64,000 nt of DNA from Mesorhizobium sp. ES1-4 (GCF_020164745.1 NZ_JAIUGV010000002.1:310001-374000); one strand, 5' to 3'; counted from the stretch's first letter, positions 39,122 to 48,529 are shown. The notes: generated from the letters alone by a model not told the origin. A program made the numbers and translations.

Positions 39122-40440
39122 TGCTTCCACAGGAAATCATCCGCCACAAGCGCGACGGCCACAGGCTGTCGTCTCACGAGATCGCCGCCTTCATCGACGG
39201 CGTCACGTCGGGCACCGTAAGCGATGCCCAGGTCGCGGCCTTCGCCATGGCGGTGTTCTTCAACGGCATGAACCGCGACGAGGCCGTGGCGATGACGCTT
39301 GCCATGCGCGATTCCGGCGACGTGCTCGACTGGTCGGATTTGCCAGGCCCAGTCACCGACAAGCATTCGACGGGCGGTGTCGGCGACAATGTCTCGCTGA
39401 TGCTGGCGCCGATCGTCGCCGCGTGCGGTGCCTATGTGCCGATGATTTCGGGCCGCGGCCTCGGCCATACCGGCGGCACGCTGGACAAGATGGATTCCAT
39501 TCCCGGCTACACCAGCCAGCCTGACATCGCGCTGTTCCGCAAGTCGGTGCTGGAAACGGGCTGCGCCATCATCGGCCAGACCGCCGATCTGGCGCCTGCC
39601 GACCGCCGGCTCTACGCCATCCGCGACGTGACCGGAACAGTGGAATCCGTGCCGCTGATCACTGCATCGATCCTGTCGAAGAAGCTCGCGGCGGGCCTGC
39701 AATCGCTGGTCCTCGACGTCAAGGTCGGCAATGGCGCCTTCATGGAGAAATCCCGCGATGCGACCGCGCTCGCCAACAGCCTGGTCGAGGTCGCCAGCGG
39801 CGCCGGACTGAAGGTCTCGGCGCTGATCACCGGCATGAACGAACCGCTGGCCTCGGCCGCCGGCAATGCGGTCGAGGTGCGCAATGCCGTCGACTTCCTG
39901 ACCGGCCGCTTGCGCGACCGGCGACTGGAGGATGTCACGCTGGCGCTGGCCGCCGAAATGCTGCAGTCGGCGGGACTTGTATCGTCCAACCTGGACGGCA
40001 TCAGGCGCGCCACCGAGGCGCTCGCCAGCGGCCGCGCCGCCGCCACCTTCGCGCGCATGGTGACAGTGCTTGGCGGCCCGGCGGATTTCCTCGACAAGCC
40101 GGGAAAATACCTGCCCGAGGCGACGACGGAATTCGCTGTGGAAGCGACGACAGAGGGCTTCGTCACAAGTATCGCAACCCGCGACATCGGCCTCGCGGTG
40201 GTCGGTCTGGGCGGCGGGCGCACCCGGCCCGACGACAAGATCGATCCCGCGGTCGGGATCACCAGACTGCTGCCCATAGGCGCGGAAGTAAAAGCCGGAG
40301 ATGCGCTGGCGCTGGTCCATGCCCGCTCGCCGTCCGCCGCCGAGGCGGCAGCGGCGGCCGTGCTTTCAGCCTATGCCATCGGTGCTTCGAAGCCGGCCGC
40401 CGACAAGTCGGTCATCCGGCGGATTCTTCCCCGCGGCTGA
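39121..40440 (+). CDS. deoA: Thymidine phosphorylase
   Basis: 439 residues, normal length. Motifs: KHSTGGVGDNVSLMLAPIVA (phosphate binding), GRGLGHTGGTLDKMDSIPGY and VTGTVESVPLITASILSKKL. Converts thymidine to thymine and deoxyribose-1-phosphate. Overlaps the punA stop by 1 base. Last gene of the plus-strand salvage operon; it runs tail to tail into the aspartic protease gene 7 bp on. Confidence 0.96.
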   Translation: MLPQEIIRHKRDGHRLSSHEIAAFIDGVTSGTVSDAQVAAFAMAVFFNGMNRDEAVAMTLAMRDSGDVLDWSDLPGPVTDKHSTGGVGDNVSLMLAPIVAACGAYVPMISGRGLGHTGGTLDKMDSIPGYTSQPDIALFRKSVLETGCAIIGQTADLAPADRRLYAIRDVTGTVESVPLITASILSKKLAAGLQSLVLDVKVGNGAFMEKSRDATALANSLVEVASGAGLKVSALITGMNEPLASAAGNAVEVRNAVDFLTGRLRDRRLEDVTLALAAEMLQSAGLVSSNLDGIRRATEALASGRAAATFARMVTVLGGPADFLDKPGKYLPEATTEFAVEATTEGFVTSIATRDIGLAVVGLGGGRTRPDDKIDPAVGITRLLPIGAEVKAGDALALVHARSPSAAEAAAAAVLSAYAIGASKPAADKSVIRRILPRG

Positions 40441-40447
40441 GTGGACC

Positions 40448-41011
40448 TTACTGAACCAGCAGCAATGTGCCGTTCTCGGCCTGGTATTTGCCGAGCCGGC
40501 TGAGAAAGCTCATGCCGATCAGGTTGGTGCGCAGCGCCTTGTCGTCGAGCACGATGGCCTGCACACCGTCGACGCCGATGCTGCCGATCTGCAGGCGGTC
40601 GATCGTCACCAGGGCTGCCTTGATGGTGCCGTTGGCAGTGTTGACCTCGTGGCTGAAATCGGAGGGATTGAGCGACAGTCCGATCCGGCGTGCCGTCGAC
40701 GAATTGACCGCGACCAGCGTCGCGCCGGTGTCGATCATGCCATCGACCTGACGGCCGTTGAGCTTGAAGGTGGACGAGAAATGCCCGCGCGCGTCCGCCG
40801 TGACCATGACCTTGCGGCCGGTCGGCAGCGGCGCCACCGGCTTGTCGGGAACGGACGCCAGGCTGACCTCGGGTTTCATCTCGACCCCGGGCTTGGCCGT
40901 CACCGCCAATTTCAGCAGATCTTCGAATATTCGCGGGTTCGACTGATAGGCAGCCGGGATCGATGCCGATGCACTGGCAAAGACGCAGAGGATGAGAAGC
41001 TTGCGCAGCAT
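40448..41011 (-). CDS. Retropepsin-like aspartic protease (TIGR02281 type)
   Basis: 187 residues with an N-terminal hydrophobic segment (RKLLILCVFASASASI) that looks like a signal or anchor, a low-complexity linker, and a C-terminal single-lobe aspartic protease domain: VDGMIDTGATLVAVNSSTAR contains the catalytic DTG, and RTNLIGMSFLSRLGKY is the second conserved strand. Active as a dimer in retroviral relatives. Periplasmic or membrane-attached; substrate unknown. It lies between deoA and upp without functional link. Confidence 0.88.
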   Translation of the reverse strand: MLRKLLILCVFASASASIPAAYQSNPRIFEDLLKLAVTAKPGVEMKPEVSLASVPDKPVAPLPTGRKVMVTADARGHFSSTFKLNGRQVDGMIDTGATLVAVNSSTARRIGLSLNPSDFSHEVNTANGTIKAALVTIDRLQIGSIGVDGVQAIVLDDKALRTNLIGMSFLSRLGKYQAENGTLLLVQ

Positions 41012-41132
41012 GGATCGGCCTTTGTGACTGCCGATCCTTTAGCCCCGTATGGTATTTGCCGCTTTAACGCGCGCCGAAAACCGCGTCTTTGCGTAAACAT
41101 CTGGTAAATCATACCAGGCGCTTTGCCCGGTA

Positions 41133-41762
41133 TTACTTCGTCCCGTACATGCGGTCGCCGGCGTCGCCAAGGCCGGGCATGATGTAGCCCTTCTCGTTGA
41201 GCTGGCGATCGATGGACGCGGTGAAGACCGGAACGTCCGGATGCGCCTTGGTAAAGCGCTCGATGCCCTCCGGCGCCGCCAGCAGGCACAGGAAGCGGAT
41301 GTTGGTGGCACCGCGCCCTTTCAGCTTGTCGATCGCCGCGATCGCCGAATTCGCGGTTGCTAGCATTGGGTCGACGACGATGACCAGCCGGTCGGCGAGA
41401 TCGCTCGGGGCCTTGAAGAAATATTCCACCGCCTCCAGCGTCTCGTGATCCCGGTAGAGGCCGATATGCGCGACACGCGCCGCCGGCACCAGGTCGAGCA
41501 GGCCCTCCAGCAAGCCGTTGCCGGCGCGCAGCACCGAGGCGAATACCAGCTTCTTGCCTTCCAGCGTCGGCGCTTCCATCTCCTCGATCGGCGTCTCGAT
41601 GGTGGTGGTGGTCAATTCGAGGTTGCGGGTGACCTCATAGCCGAGCAAAAGCGAAATCTCGCGCAGCAGCCGCCGGAAACCGGCCGTCGAGGTCTCCTTC
41701 TTGCGCATGATGGTCAGCTTGTGCTGGACAAGCGGATGGTCGACGACGGTGACGCCCTTCAT
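41133..41762 (-). CDS. upp: Uracil phosphoribosyltransferase
   Basis: 209 residues. The PRPP-binding loop is [20 protein letters not shown] and the C-terminal uracil-binding segment is [16 protein letters not shown], both invariant in Upp. Start [11 protein letters not shown] is preceded by CAGGAGAACACC; the extra 13 upstream codons are discarded. Makes UMP from uracil and PRPP. It lies 148 bp after add on the same strand. Confidence 0.97.
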   Translation of the reverse strand: MKGVTVVDHPLVQHKLTIMRKKETSTAGFRRLLREISLLLGYEVTRNLELTTTTIETPIEEMEAPTLEGKKLVFASVLRAGNGLLEGLLDLVPAARVAHIGLYRDHETLEAVEYFFKAPSDLADRLVIVVDPMLATANSAIAAIDKLKGRGATNIRFLCLLAAPEGIERFTKAHPDVPVFTASIDRQLNEKGYIMPGLGDAGDRMYGTK

Positions 41763-41910
41763 GGTGTTCTCCTGATGCGTGTCGCCCGAAACCGCGCGCA
41801 TGGACCTTTTCGGACGTGTCGCGCTTCAAGCTGCTTGGGCGAACCCTAGCGACATTGGACCGGCCAAGGAACCGCTTGACCCGCATCGACCACAGCTTTG
41901 TCGGAAGAAA

Positions 41911-42885
41911 TCAGCGGGCATCGCTGTTCAGCCGGGCAAGAAGCGCCGCCTTGGTCTTACGGTCGACGAAAGCCGCCTCGATGGCGGTCCTTGTGACCTT
42001 GGCGAGCGCTTTCTCATTCATCGCGAAATGCTCCGCCGCAATGTCGTATTCGCGTTTCAGCGAAGTCCAGAAATAGGGCGGATCGTCGGAGTTAAGCGTC
42101 ACCTTGCAGCCTGCCGCCTGCAGGGCGGGGAGCGGATGGTCGGCGAAACTGTCGAACACCTTGAGCGCGATATTGGAGCCGGGGCAGCACTCCAGCACGA
42201 CGCCCTCGTCTGCGATGCGCCGGACAAGGTCGGGGTTTTCGATGGCGCGCACGCCATGGCCGATGCGCGAGGGGCGGATATGGTCGAGTGCCGCCTGGAC
42301 AGTCTCCCAGCCCGTCAGTTCGCCTGCATGGACGGTGATGCCGAGCCCGGCCTCGCGCGCGATTTCGAAAGCCCTGACATAGTCTTCCATGTCGCCCATG
42401 CGCTCGTCGCCGGCGACCCCGAAGCCGGAGACCAGCGGATGGCCGCAGCGCGCCGCGAAGCGTGCCGCCCGCTCGATCGATTCCACCCCGACATGGCGCA
42501 CGCCAGTGACGATCATGCGCCCTTCGATGCCGGTCTTGGCCTTGGCGCGCATCATGCCTTCGCCGAGCGCGTCGGTGTAGGCCTTGGGCGACAGTCCGGC
42601 TTTCGTCGCGTGGTCCGGCGAGGTGAACACCTCGGAGTAGATTGCCCCGTCGCGGGCCAGGCTGGTCAGATAATGGTCGGCCAGCCGCGCATAATCGTCC
42701 TCCGTCCGGAACAGGTCGGCGGAGAAGTCGTAAGCCGCGAGAAAGGAGGTGAAGTCGTGCCAGACGAAGGAACCGTTCTGGATGTAGGGCGAGGTGTCCT
42801 TGCCATATTTCTGCGCCTGGCGGATGACGAGTTCGGGCGCCGCTGCCCCTTCGATGTGGCAGTGCAGTTCCGCTTTCAAAGGCAT
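41911..42885 (-). CDS. add: Adenosine deaminase
   Basis: 324 residues of the TIM-barrel amidohydrolase family. AELHCHIEGAAAPEL gives the first metal-binding His pair, TVHAGELTGWE the next, IGHGVRAIENPDL another, and TLNSDDPPYFW the metal-binding Asp with its neighbour. Catalyses adenosine to inosine. Fits the neighbouring nucleoside importer and salvage genes. A 134-bp spacer separates it from the divergent ubiE. Confidence 0.94.
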   Translation of the reverse strand: MPLKAELHCHIEGAAAPELVIRQAQKYGKDTSPYIQNGSFVWHDFTSFLAAYDFSADLFRTEDDYARLADHYLTSLARDGAIYSEVFTSPDHATKAGLSPKAYTDALGEGMMRAKAKTGIEGRMIVTGVRHVGVESIERAARFAARCGHPLVSGFGVAGDERMGDMEDYVRAFEIAREAGLGITVHAGELTGWETVQAALDHIRPSRIGHGVRAIENPDLVRRIADEGVVLECCPGSNIALKVFDSFADHPLPALQAAGCKVTLNSDDPPYFWTSLKREYDIAAEHFAMNEKALAKVTRTAIEAAFVDRKTKAALLARLNSDAR

Positions 42886-43019
42886 TCAAACATCCCGTCG
42901 GTCAGTCCAGGTCTTGAAAACCCACCACCTGGAAGCGCGGCTGAACACCGCGCCTTAAACAATAGCGCCCGCACCATCGATCGGCTATGGTCCCGCCGGT
43001 TTTATGACGGATCAAAAAA

Positions 43020-43796
43020 ATGTCAGTTGAGAGAACCACGGCCGCCGGCGGCATGGAAACCTCCTACGGTTTCAGGCGTGTAGGGGAAGGCGAGAAGCAG
43101 TCCCTCGTCAACGATGTTTTCCACAAGGTCGCCAACCGCTACGACCTGATGAACGACCTGATGTCAGGCGGCCTGCACCGCTTGTGGAAGGATGCCATGG
43201 TCGCCTGGCTCAATCCGCCCAAGCGGGCGGGCTGGAAGGTCCTGGATGTGGCCGGCGGCACCGGCGACATCGCCTTCCGCATCGTCGATGCCAGCCATGG
43301 CCATGCCCATGCCACAGTGCTCGACATCAATGGCTCGATGCTCGCAGTCGGCCGCGACAGGGCCGAAAAAAAGGGATTGTTGGGTAACACCGATTTCGTC
43401 GAGGCCAACGCCGAGGAACTCCCCTTCCCCGACGCCAGTTTCGACGCCTACACCATCGCCTTCGGCATTCGCAACGTCCCACATATCGACGTGGCCCTGA
43501 GTGAGGCGTTCCGTGTGCTGAAGCCCGGCGGCCGCCTCCTGTGCCTGGAGTTTTCCGAGGTCGAGATGCCGCTGCTCGACAAAGTCTACGAAGCCTGGTC
43601 TTTCAATGCCATTCCCAAGATCGGCAAGATGGTCACCGGCGACGGCGAGCCCTATTCCTATCTGGTCGAATCGATCGCGAAATTCCCCAATCAGCAAAAC
43701 TTCGCGGCGATGATTTCCCGCGCCGGCTTCGACCGCGTCTCCTTCCGCAACTATTCAGGCGGCATAGCGGCCCTGCATTCGGGCTGGAAGCTTTGA
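43020..43796 (+). CDS. ubiE: Ubiquinone biosynthesis C-methyltransferase
   Basis: 258 residues. The SAM-binding motif is [15 protein letters not shown], preceded by the UbiE-specific [20 protein letters not shown] and followed by [14 protein letters not shown] and [10 protein letters not shown]. Methylates the ubiquinone (and menaquinone) ring. Start ATG 43020 follows a run of A; the Shine-Dalgarno sequence is weak. First of the ubiE-ubiB-coaBC series typical of rhizobia. Confidence 0.97.
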   Translation: MSVERTTAAGGMETSYGFRRVGEGEKQSLVNDVFHKVANRYDLMNDLMSGGLHRLWKDAMVAWLNPPKRAGWKVLDVAGGTGDIAFRIVDASHGHAHATVLDINGSMLAVGRDRAEKKGLLGNTDFVEANAEELPFPDASFDAYTIAFGIRNVPHIDVALSEAFRVLKPGGRLLCLEFSEVEMPLLDKVYEAWSFNAIPKIGKMVTGDGEPYSYLVESIAKFPNQQNFAAMISRAGFDRVSFRNYSGGIAALHSGWKL

Positions 43797-43866
43797 AGCC
43801 GTCGCTTATCTCCTGCACACGACGTGCCTTGCGCCAGTTCGATGAACCGGTGGGGTGGACGCGGCC

Positions 43867-45441
43867 ATGAGCACCGTCAGCGCGGGATTCCGGCTCGTAC
43901 GGGCCGGTTGGGTGCTGGTGCGCGAGGGCGTCGTCGCTGCCTTGCCCGGCGAGGAACTGTCCGGACTGCCCAAATTCGGCTGGCGGCTGGCGCGGCTGTT
44001 CACCCGCCGCCGCGCGCTCGCCTATGAGCGCAGCGACCGGCTGGCCAAGGCTGTGGTCCGGCTCGGCCCGTCTTACGTCAAGCTTGGCCAATTCCTGGCG
44101 ACGCGGCCAGATGTTGTCGGCAATGACATGGCGCTCGATCTCGCCATGCTGCAAGACAAGATGCACACCTTTCCCAAGGCCGAAGCGATAGCTGCCATCG
44201 AGGCCTCTCTCGGGCGCAAGGTGGGCGATCTCTATGCGCGCTTCGGTGACCCGGTCGCCGCGGCCTCCATCGCCCAGGTGCATACCGCCGACACCATGCA
44301 TGACGGCGTCGCCACCCAGGTGGCGGTGAAGGTGATACGGCCGGGTGTTCGTCGCCGTTTCTTCCACGACCTCGAAAGCTATTTTCTTGCCGCCCGCCTG
44401 CAGGAAAAATACATCCCCTCCTCGCGTCGGCTGCGACCGGTCGAGGTGACCGAGACCCTGGCCCAGACCACCAAGGTCGAGATGGACCTGCGCCTGGAGG
44501 CGGCCGCACTGTCCGAGCTCGGCGAGAACACCAGGGATGATCCCGGCTTCCGTGTCCCAACCGTCGACTGGGAGCGTACCGGCCGCGACGTGCTGACCAT
44601 GGAATGGGTCGACGGCATCAAGATGAACAACATCGCCGGTCTCGAAGCCGCCGGCCATGACCTGAAGGCGATCGCCGCCAACCTCATCCAGTCCTTCCTG
44701 CGCCATACGCTGCGCGACGGCTTCTTCCATGCCGACATGCATCCCGGCAACCTGTTCGTCGAGGCAAACGGCACCATCGTCGCCGTCGATCTTGGCATTG
44801 CCGGACGCCTCGGCAAGAAGGAGCGCCGCTTCCTCGCCGAGATCCTCTACGGCTTCATCACGCGCGACTACCTGCGCGTCGCCGAGGTCCATTTCGAGGC
44901 CGGCTATGTGCCGCGCCAGCACAATGTCTCTGCCTTCGCGCAGGCGATCCGTGCCATCGGTGAGCCGATCCACGGCCAGCCCGCCGAAACCATTTCGATG
45001 GCCAAGCTGTTGACGCTGCTGTTCGAGGTGACCGAACTCTTCGACATGGCGACGCGGCCTGAATTGATCCTGCTGCAGAAGACCATGGTGGTGGTCGAGG
45101 GCGTGGCGCGCACGCTCGATCCTGCCTTCAACATGTGGAAGACGGCCGAACCGGTGGTCGGCGGCTGGATCGCCGGAAACCTGGGGCCGCGTGGCATGAT
45201 GATCGATGCGCGCGATGGCGCCAAGGCGTTGCTGACGCTCGCCCGCCAGGCGCCCGAGCTGGCCGCGCGCACCGAGCGGCTGTCGCGCGAGATCGACCTG
45301 ATGGCCGAGCATGGGCTGCGCTTCGACGAGAAGACCGCCCGCGCCATCGGCAAAGCCGAGGCGCGCTACAGCCGATCCGGCCGTGTCGCGCTGTGGGTCA
45401 TCGCGCTGACACTCGTCTATATCGCCTGGAAGCTGATCTAG
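43867..45441 (+). CDS. ubiB: UbiB/ADCK-family protein
   Basis: 524 residues. Signatures of the atypical kinase family: LGPSYVKLGQFLATRPDVVG (KxGQ motif), the Ala-rich loop GDPVAAASIAQVH, VAVKVIRPGV, FFHADMHPGNLFV (catalytic loop) and VDLGIAGRLGKKERR. One or two C-terminal membrane helices (VALWVIALTLVYIAWKLI). Needed for ubiquinone synthesis. ATG 43867 is chosen; GTG 43855 is also open. 70 bp after ubiE. Confidence 0.95.
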   Translation: MSTVSAGFRLVRAGWVLVREGVVAALPGEELSGLPKFGWRLARLFTRRRALAYERSDRLAKAVVRLGPSYVKLGQFLATRPDVVGNDMALDLAMLQDKMHTFPKAEAIAAIEASLGRKVGDLYARFGDPVAAASIAQVHTADTMHDGVATQVAVKVIRPGVRRRFFHDLESYFLAARLQEKYIPSSRRLRPVEVTETLAQTTKVEMDLRLEAAALSELGENTRDDPGFRVPTVDWERTGRDVLTMEWVDGIKMNNIAGLEAAGHDLKAIAANLIQSFLRHTLRDGFFHADMHPGNLFVEANGTIVAVDLGIAGRLGKKERRFLAEILYGFITRDYLRVAEVHFEAGYVPRQHNVSAFAQAIRAIGEPIHGQPAETISMAKLLTLLFEVTELFDMATRPELILLQKTMVVVEGVARTLDPAFNMWKTAEPVVGGWIAGNLGPRGMMIDARDGAKALLTLARQAPELAARTERLSREIDLMAEHGLRFDEKTARAIGKAEARYSRSGRVALWVIALTLVYIAWKLI

Positions 45442-45479
45442 TCCTGCCGGATCAGCACTTTCCGCAGCTTGCCGCCACA

Positions 45480-45528
45480 TGATTGCATTGCTATCATTGC
45501 TATCGGCAGGATGAGCAGAGTGCAATCA
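45480..45528 (+). promoter_or_regulatory. FitA-operator-like repeats before the RHH-coaBC gene
   Basis: Two features lie between ubiB and the fusion gene. A perfect inverted repeat TGATTGCA (45480-45487) / TGCAATCA (45521-45528) ends one base before the ATG. Inside it is a tandem direct repeat ATTGCTATC twice (45487-45504). TGCTATCA is, from memory, the half-site bound by the Neisseria FitAB toxin-antitoxin complex. This suggests an autoregulatory operator kept with the antitoxin-derived domain. Binding is inference. Confidence 0.5.
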
Positions 45529-45529
45529 C

Positions 45530-47002
45530 ATGGCAAGCATCACCATTCGCAACCTTGACGATGAGGTCAAGGATCTGCTGCGCCGACTGGCGGCGGAAAA
45601 CGACCGTTCCATGGAAGAGCAGGCACGGATCATGATCCGGGCTGCGGTTGACGGACAGGCTCCGCCGACCGGCCGCCTGGACCAGATTGAGAGAGCCCTC
45701 CACGACCTGACCAGTCTACACGGCTCTACGACCCCGGCTATCGCAACGGCAGCCAGGATTTCTGCCCGAGGTACTCTCTCCGGCAAGCGCATCCTGCTCA
45801 TCATCGGCGGTGGCATCGCCGCCTACAAGGCGCTCGACCTGATCCGCCGGCTGCGCGAGCGCGGTGCGTCTGTGCGGGTGGTCATGACGCCGGCGGCGCA
45901 AGAGTTCGTCACAACACTATCGGTCGGCGCGCTTTCCGCCGACCATGTCTTCACCGACCTGTTCGACCGCAACGATGAACATGATGTCGGCCATATCAGG
46001 CTGTCACGCGAGGCGGACCTTCTGGTCGTGGCGCCCGCGACCGCTGACCTGATGGCCAAGCTCGCCAACGGCCACGCTAACGACCTCGCCTCCACGGTGC
46101 TCATCGCCACCGACAAGCCCGTGCTGATGGCTCCGGCGATGAACCCCAGGATGTGGTCGCACCCCGCCACCCGCCGCAACCGCGCGACCTTGGGCAAGGA
46201 CGGCATCACCTTCGTCGGCCCCGCCAGGGGTGAGATGGCCGAGAGCAATGAGGCCGGCGAAGGCCGCATGGCCGAACCGCTGGCAATTGTCGCTACGGTC
46301 GAGGCGCTACTCGATGCCGGCCCCAAGCCGCTGGCGGGGCGCAAGATCGTCGTCACGTCAGGCCCGACGCACGAGCCGATCGATCCCGTGCGCTATATCG
46401 CCAACCGGTCGTCCGGAAAGCAGGGCCACGCCATTGCCGCGGCATTGGCAAGGCTCGGCGCCGATGTGCGCCTCGTCACCGGCCCCGTCGCCATTGCCGA
46501 TCCTGCCGGGGTGAAGACCACTCACGTCGAACGCGCGCAGGAGATGCGCGACGCGGTCGAACAGCTTCTGCCCGCCGACGCCGCAGTGTTCGTCGCCGCC
46601 GTTGCCGACTGGCGCACCGAGAATTCAGCCGGTGAGAAGATCAAGAAGGTTGCGGGCGAAGGCCCGCCTGTGCTGCGCATGGTCGAGAACCCCGACATCC
46701 TGGCAGGTGTTGGCCACCACAGGCAGCGGCCAGGCCTGGTCGTCGGCTTTGCCGCCGAGACGCAGGATCTCATGCGCAACGCCGAGGCCAAGCTCAGGAA
46801 GAAAGGCGCCGATCTCATCGTCGCCAACGATGTGTCGCACGAAAGCGGCATCGGTCCGTCAGGCGTGATGGGCGGCGATCGCAATCGGGTGCGGATCGTA
46901 TCGAAGGCCGGCGTCGAGGAATGGCCTGAAATGACGAAGGACGAGGTGGCGGCGCGGCTTGCCGCCCTAATCGCCGAGCGGTTGAAAACGATCGTTGTCT
47001 GA
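45530..47002 (+). CDS. coaBC: CoaBC with an N-terminal FitA-like ribbon-helix-helix domain (fusion)
   Basis: 490 residues against about 400 for ordinary CoaBC. Residues 1-42 (MASITIRNLDDEVKDLLRRL, then AAENDRSMEEQARIMIRAAV) are a FitA/VapB-type ribbon-helix-helix antitoxin domain. After a linker, CoaC (about 82-265: GKRILLIIGGGIAAYKALDL, HIRLSREADL, LMAPAMNPRMW) decarboxylates phosphopantothenoylcysteine. CoaB (about 270-480: VTSGPTHEPIDPVRYIANRS, FVAAVADWRTE) joins cysteine to phosphopantothenate. No ATG, GTG or TTG lies in frame between residue 35 and the CoaC strand, so CoaC cannot easily start on its own. Cytoplasmic; essential coenzyme A synthesis. Confidence 0.9.
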   Translation: MASITIRNLDDEVKDLLRRLAAENDRSMEEQARIMIRAAVDGQAPPTGRLDQIERALHDLTSLHGSTTPAIATAARISARGTLSGKRILLIIGGGIAAYKALDLIRRLRERGASVRVVMTPAAQEFVTTLSVGALSADHVFTDLFDRNDEHDVGHIRLSREADLLVVAPATADLMAKLANGHANDLASTVLIATDKPVLMAPAMNPRMWSHPATRRNRATLGKDGITFVGPARGEMAESNEAGEGRMAEPLAIVATVEALLDAGPKPLAGRKIVVTSGPTHEPIDPVRYIANRSSGKQGHAIAAALARLGADVRLVTGPVAIADPAGVKTTHVERAQEMRDAVEQLLPADAAVFVAAVADWRTENSAGEKIKKVAGEGPPVLRMVENPDILAGVGHHRQRPGLVVGFAAETQDLMRNAEAKLRKKGADLIVANDVSHESGIGPSGVMGGDRNRVRIVSKAGVEEWPEMTKDEVAARLAALIAERLKTIVV

Positions 47003-47052
47003 CAAGTTCTGGCGCAAGCCGCCAACTTCCGGTCGCTTGGTGAGCCAAGCTG

Positions 47053-47634
47053 TCAGTCGGCCAGAAGCTCAGCCGTACGGGCAAGCGCACCGCTAAAACC
47101 ATTGAGCGGAATGGAAAAGCTTACGGCTTGCCCCGTATCGGCCGCGAACGCGTCGATCTTGAGCGTGGTGCCGTTCTTCAGCAGCGGCGTGACATTGGCA
47201 TCGAACACCACCGGAACCAGGCAGCCGACCATCTGGCAGGTGTTGAACGGCAGGCTGCCGTCGAGCTTCTGGTCGTCGATGGTCAGCGCCACACCCTTGG
47301 CCAGCGCCAGGCCGAACGGCAGGGCGATGGTTCCCGTCGCATCCTCGCCGGTCTTGCTCGACAGCTCGATCGCCAGCAGCCGCTGGTTGCTCTGCTTGTT
47401 GAACTGCTGATGCGAAAGGCTACAGACCTTGTTCGTGCCCGATATCTGGCAATTGACCGTCCAGTCGCCATGGGTTTCGGACAAGGCCGATGCACCACCG
47501 GGAAGCTGCGGCCCGACAGCCGCGGCAGGCGGCGTTGCAACCACCTTGTCGCTCTTGGTTTGCGCCGCCGCGGCCGGCAGGCCGGCGATACAGGCAGCAC
47601 CCAGCATCGCAACGAAATACGCGTATTTCCTCAT
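47053..47634 (-). CDS. Invasion-associated locus B (IalB) family protein
   Basis: 193 residues with a signal peptide (YAYFVAMLGAACIAGLPAAAA). The IalB domain is seen in GDWTVNCQISGTNKVCSLSH, LPFGLALAKGVALTIDDQK, LPFNTCQMVGCLVPVVFDA and a final FSIPLNGFSGAL. Four conserved cysteines should form disulphides. Start ATG 47634 has GGGAGAG 6 nt upstream; the frame is open further upstream but that part is non-coding. Periplasmic; named after a Bartonella invasion factor but widespread in free-living rhizobia, so no virulence role is implied. Confidence 0.9.
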   Translation of the reverse strand: MRKYAYFVAMLGAACIAGLPAAAAQTKSDKVVATPPAAAVGPQLPGGASALSETHGDWTVNCQISGTNKVCSLSHQQFNKQSNQRLLAIELSSKTGEDATGTIALPFGLALAKGVALTIDDQKLDGSLPFNTCQMVGCLVPVVFDANVTPLLKNGTTLKIDAFAADTGQAVSFSIPLNGFSGALARTAELLAD

Positions 47635-48226
47635 CAAGCTCTCTCCCGCCCGGCTCCGCCTCGAGCCAGCCGAGAAACTGACCTTGAGAGACGCGCTGAC
47701 TGCATTCTGTTTGACTGTTTCCCCGAAGGCGCCACTGGACCTGACGGACAGCCGACGCCACTCGAATAGAGGCCAGCATCGACCCGATAGAGCGGCGAAT
47801 CCATCGCTTCCGTCAAGGGCAATGCCGGATTGCCGGGCAGATTCTCCGCGGCCGCCGAACGGCCTTCGATCTCCCACTGCTTGGTGGAAAACTCCACCCC
47901 AGCCTTTCCATAGGGGCGAAGGCTGGCAATATCGCCAAGTGCGCTGTCGGTTCCGGTTTCGAGCGCCGCGTGGCCGCATGGAAGGTGTTTGCCGATCTGT
48001 CGCAGTTGAAAGCGGCACCGAGCCCTCTTCCTTTCCGGAAACACGCAGCTAGCGCGTCGAACTGCAGGGTTGCTGCAGGGACAGCGCGCCCATCTGTTGG
48101 GAGACCTGGACCGCTGGCAGTCAGTAAGCAGGCCGGTTGGTATAAGCCGTCAACGCTGCTGTCATGGCATTACCGGACAAACACCCTATATATCTGGGGT
48201 GGTGACTTTTTTACAGGATTAGGTGG
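47635..48226. other. 590-bp gap, possible degenerate gene remnant
   Basis: No intact gene. On the minus strand between about 47960 and 47760 the frame reads DIASLRPYGKAGVEFSTKQW and LTEAMDSPLYRVDAGLYSS, which has the look of an outer-membrane beta-barrel or autotransporter fragment, without a start or a proper end. A promoter for the 48227 gene (TATATAT near 48188) may lie at the right edge. Confidence 0.35.
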
Positions 48227-48529
48227 ATGTATACGCGTCGTTCACCGTTGATTTTGGTGTTGGCGGGGCTGGCCGGGGCTGCCCTCGCCAGCTTTGCGTC
48301 GCCCGTTTCCGCGCAGGTGCTCAATCCTGCGGTCGGAAACAACACCCAGCAGAACGATCTGCAGGCCTTGCAGAACCGTGTTCAGCGGCAGCAATTTCAG
48401 CAGCAGCAACAGCAGTATCGTGCCCAGGATCGCGTCATCGTCCAGCAACCGCCGCCTGTGATCCCGCAGGTCAGGCCGAGCTGCCAGACGCAGATAATCG
48501 GCAACACCGCCGTGAGCACCTGCCGCTGA
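48227..48529 (+). CDS. Small secreted glutamine-rich protein
   Basis: 100 residues. A signal peptide (SPLILVLAGLAGAALASFAS, cut near SAQ) precedes a Gln/Asn-rich stretch LQNRVQRQQFQQQQQQYRAQ, a proline patch QQPPPVIPQVRP, and a C-terminal CQTQIIGNTAVSTCR with two cysteines that could pair. AGGTGG lies directly before the ATG. Similar short periplasmic proteins are known in Mesorhizobium as hypothetical. Probably monomeric and partly disordered; function unknown. Confidence 0.72.
   Translation: MYTRRSPLILVLAGLAGAALASFASPVSAQVLNPAVGNNTQQNDLQALQNRVQRQQFQQQQQQYRAQDRVIVQQPPPVIPQVRPSCQTQIIGNTAVSTCR

Noticed and set aside
41101..41117. Hairpin CTGGTA/TACCAG downstream of upp
   Set aside because: Only a 6-bp stem without a T-run on the upp strand; too weak to call a terminator.
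43633..45525. 630-codon minus-strand frame opposite ubiB
   Set aside because: Antisense to ubiB with family motifs; composition of a shadow.
47429..48052. Plus-strand 207-codon frame in the IalB upstream gap
   Set aside because: Starts inside the IalB gene on the opposite strand and lacks coding character.
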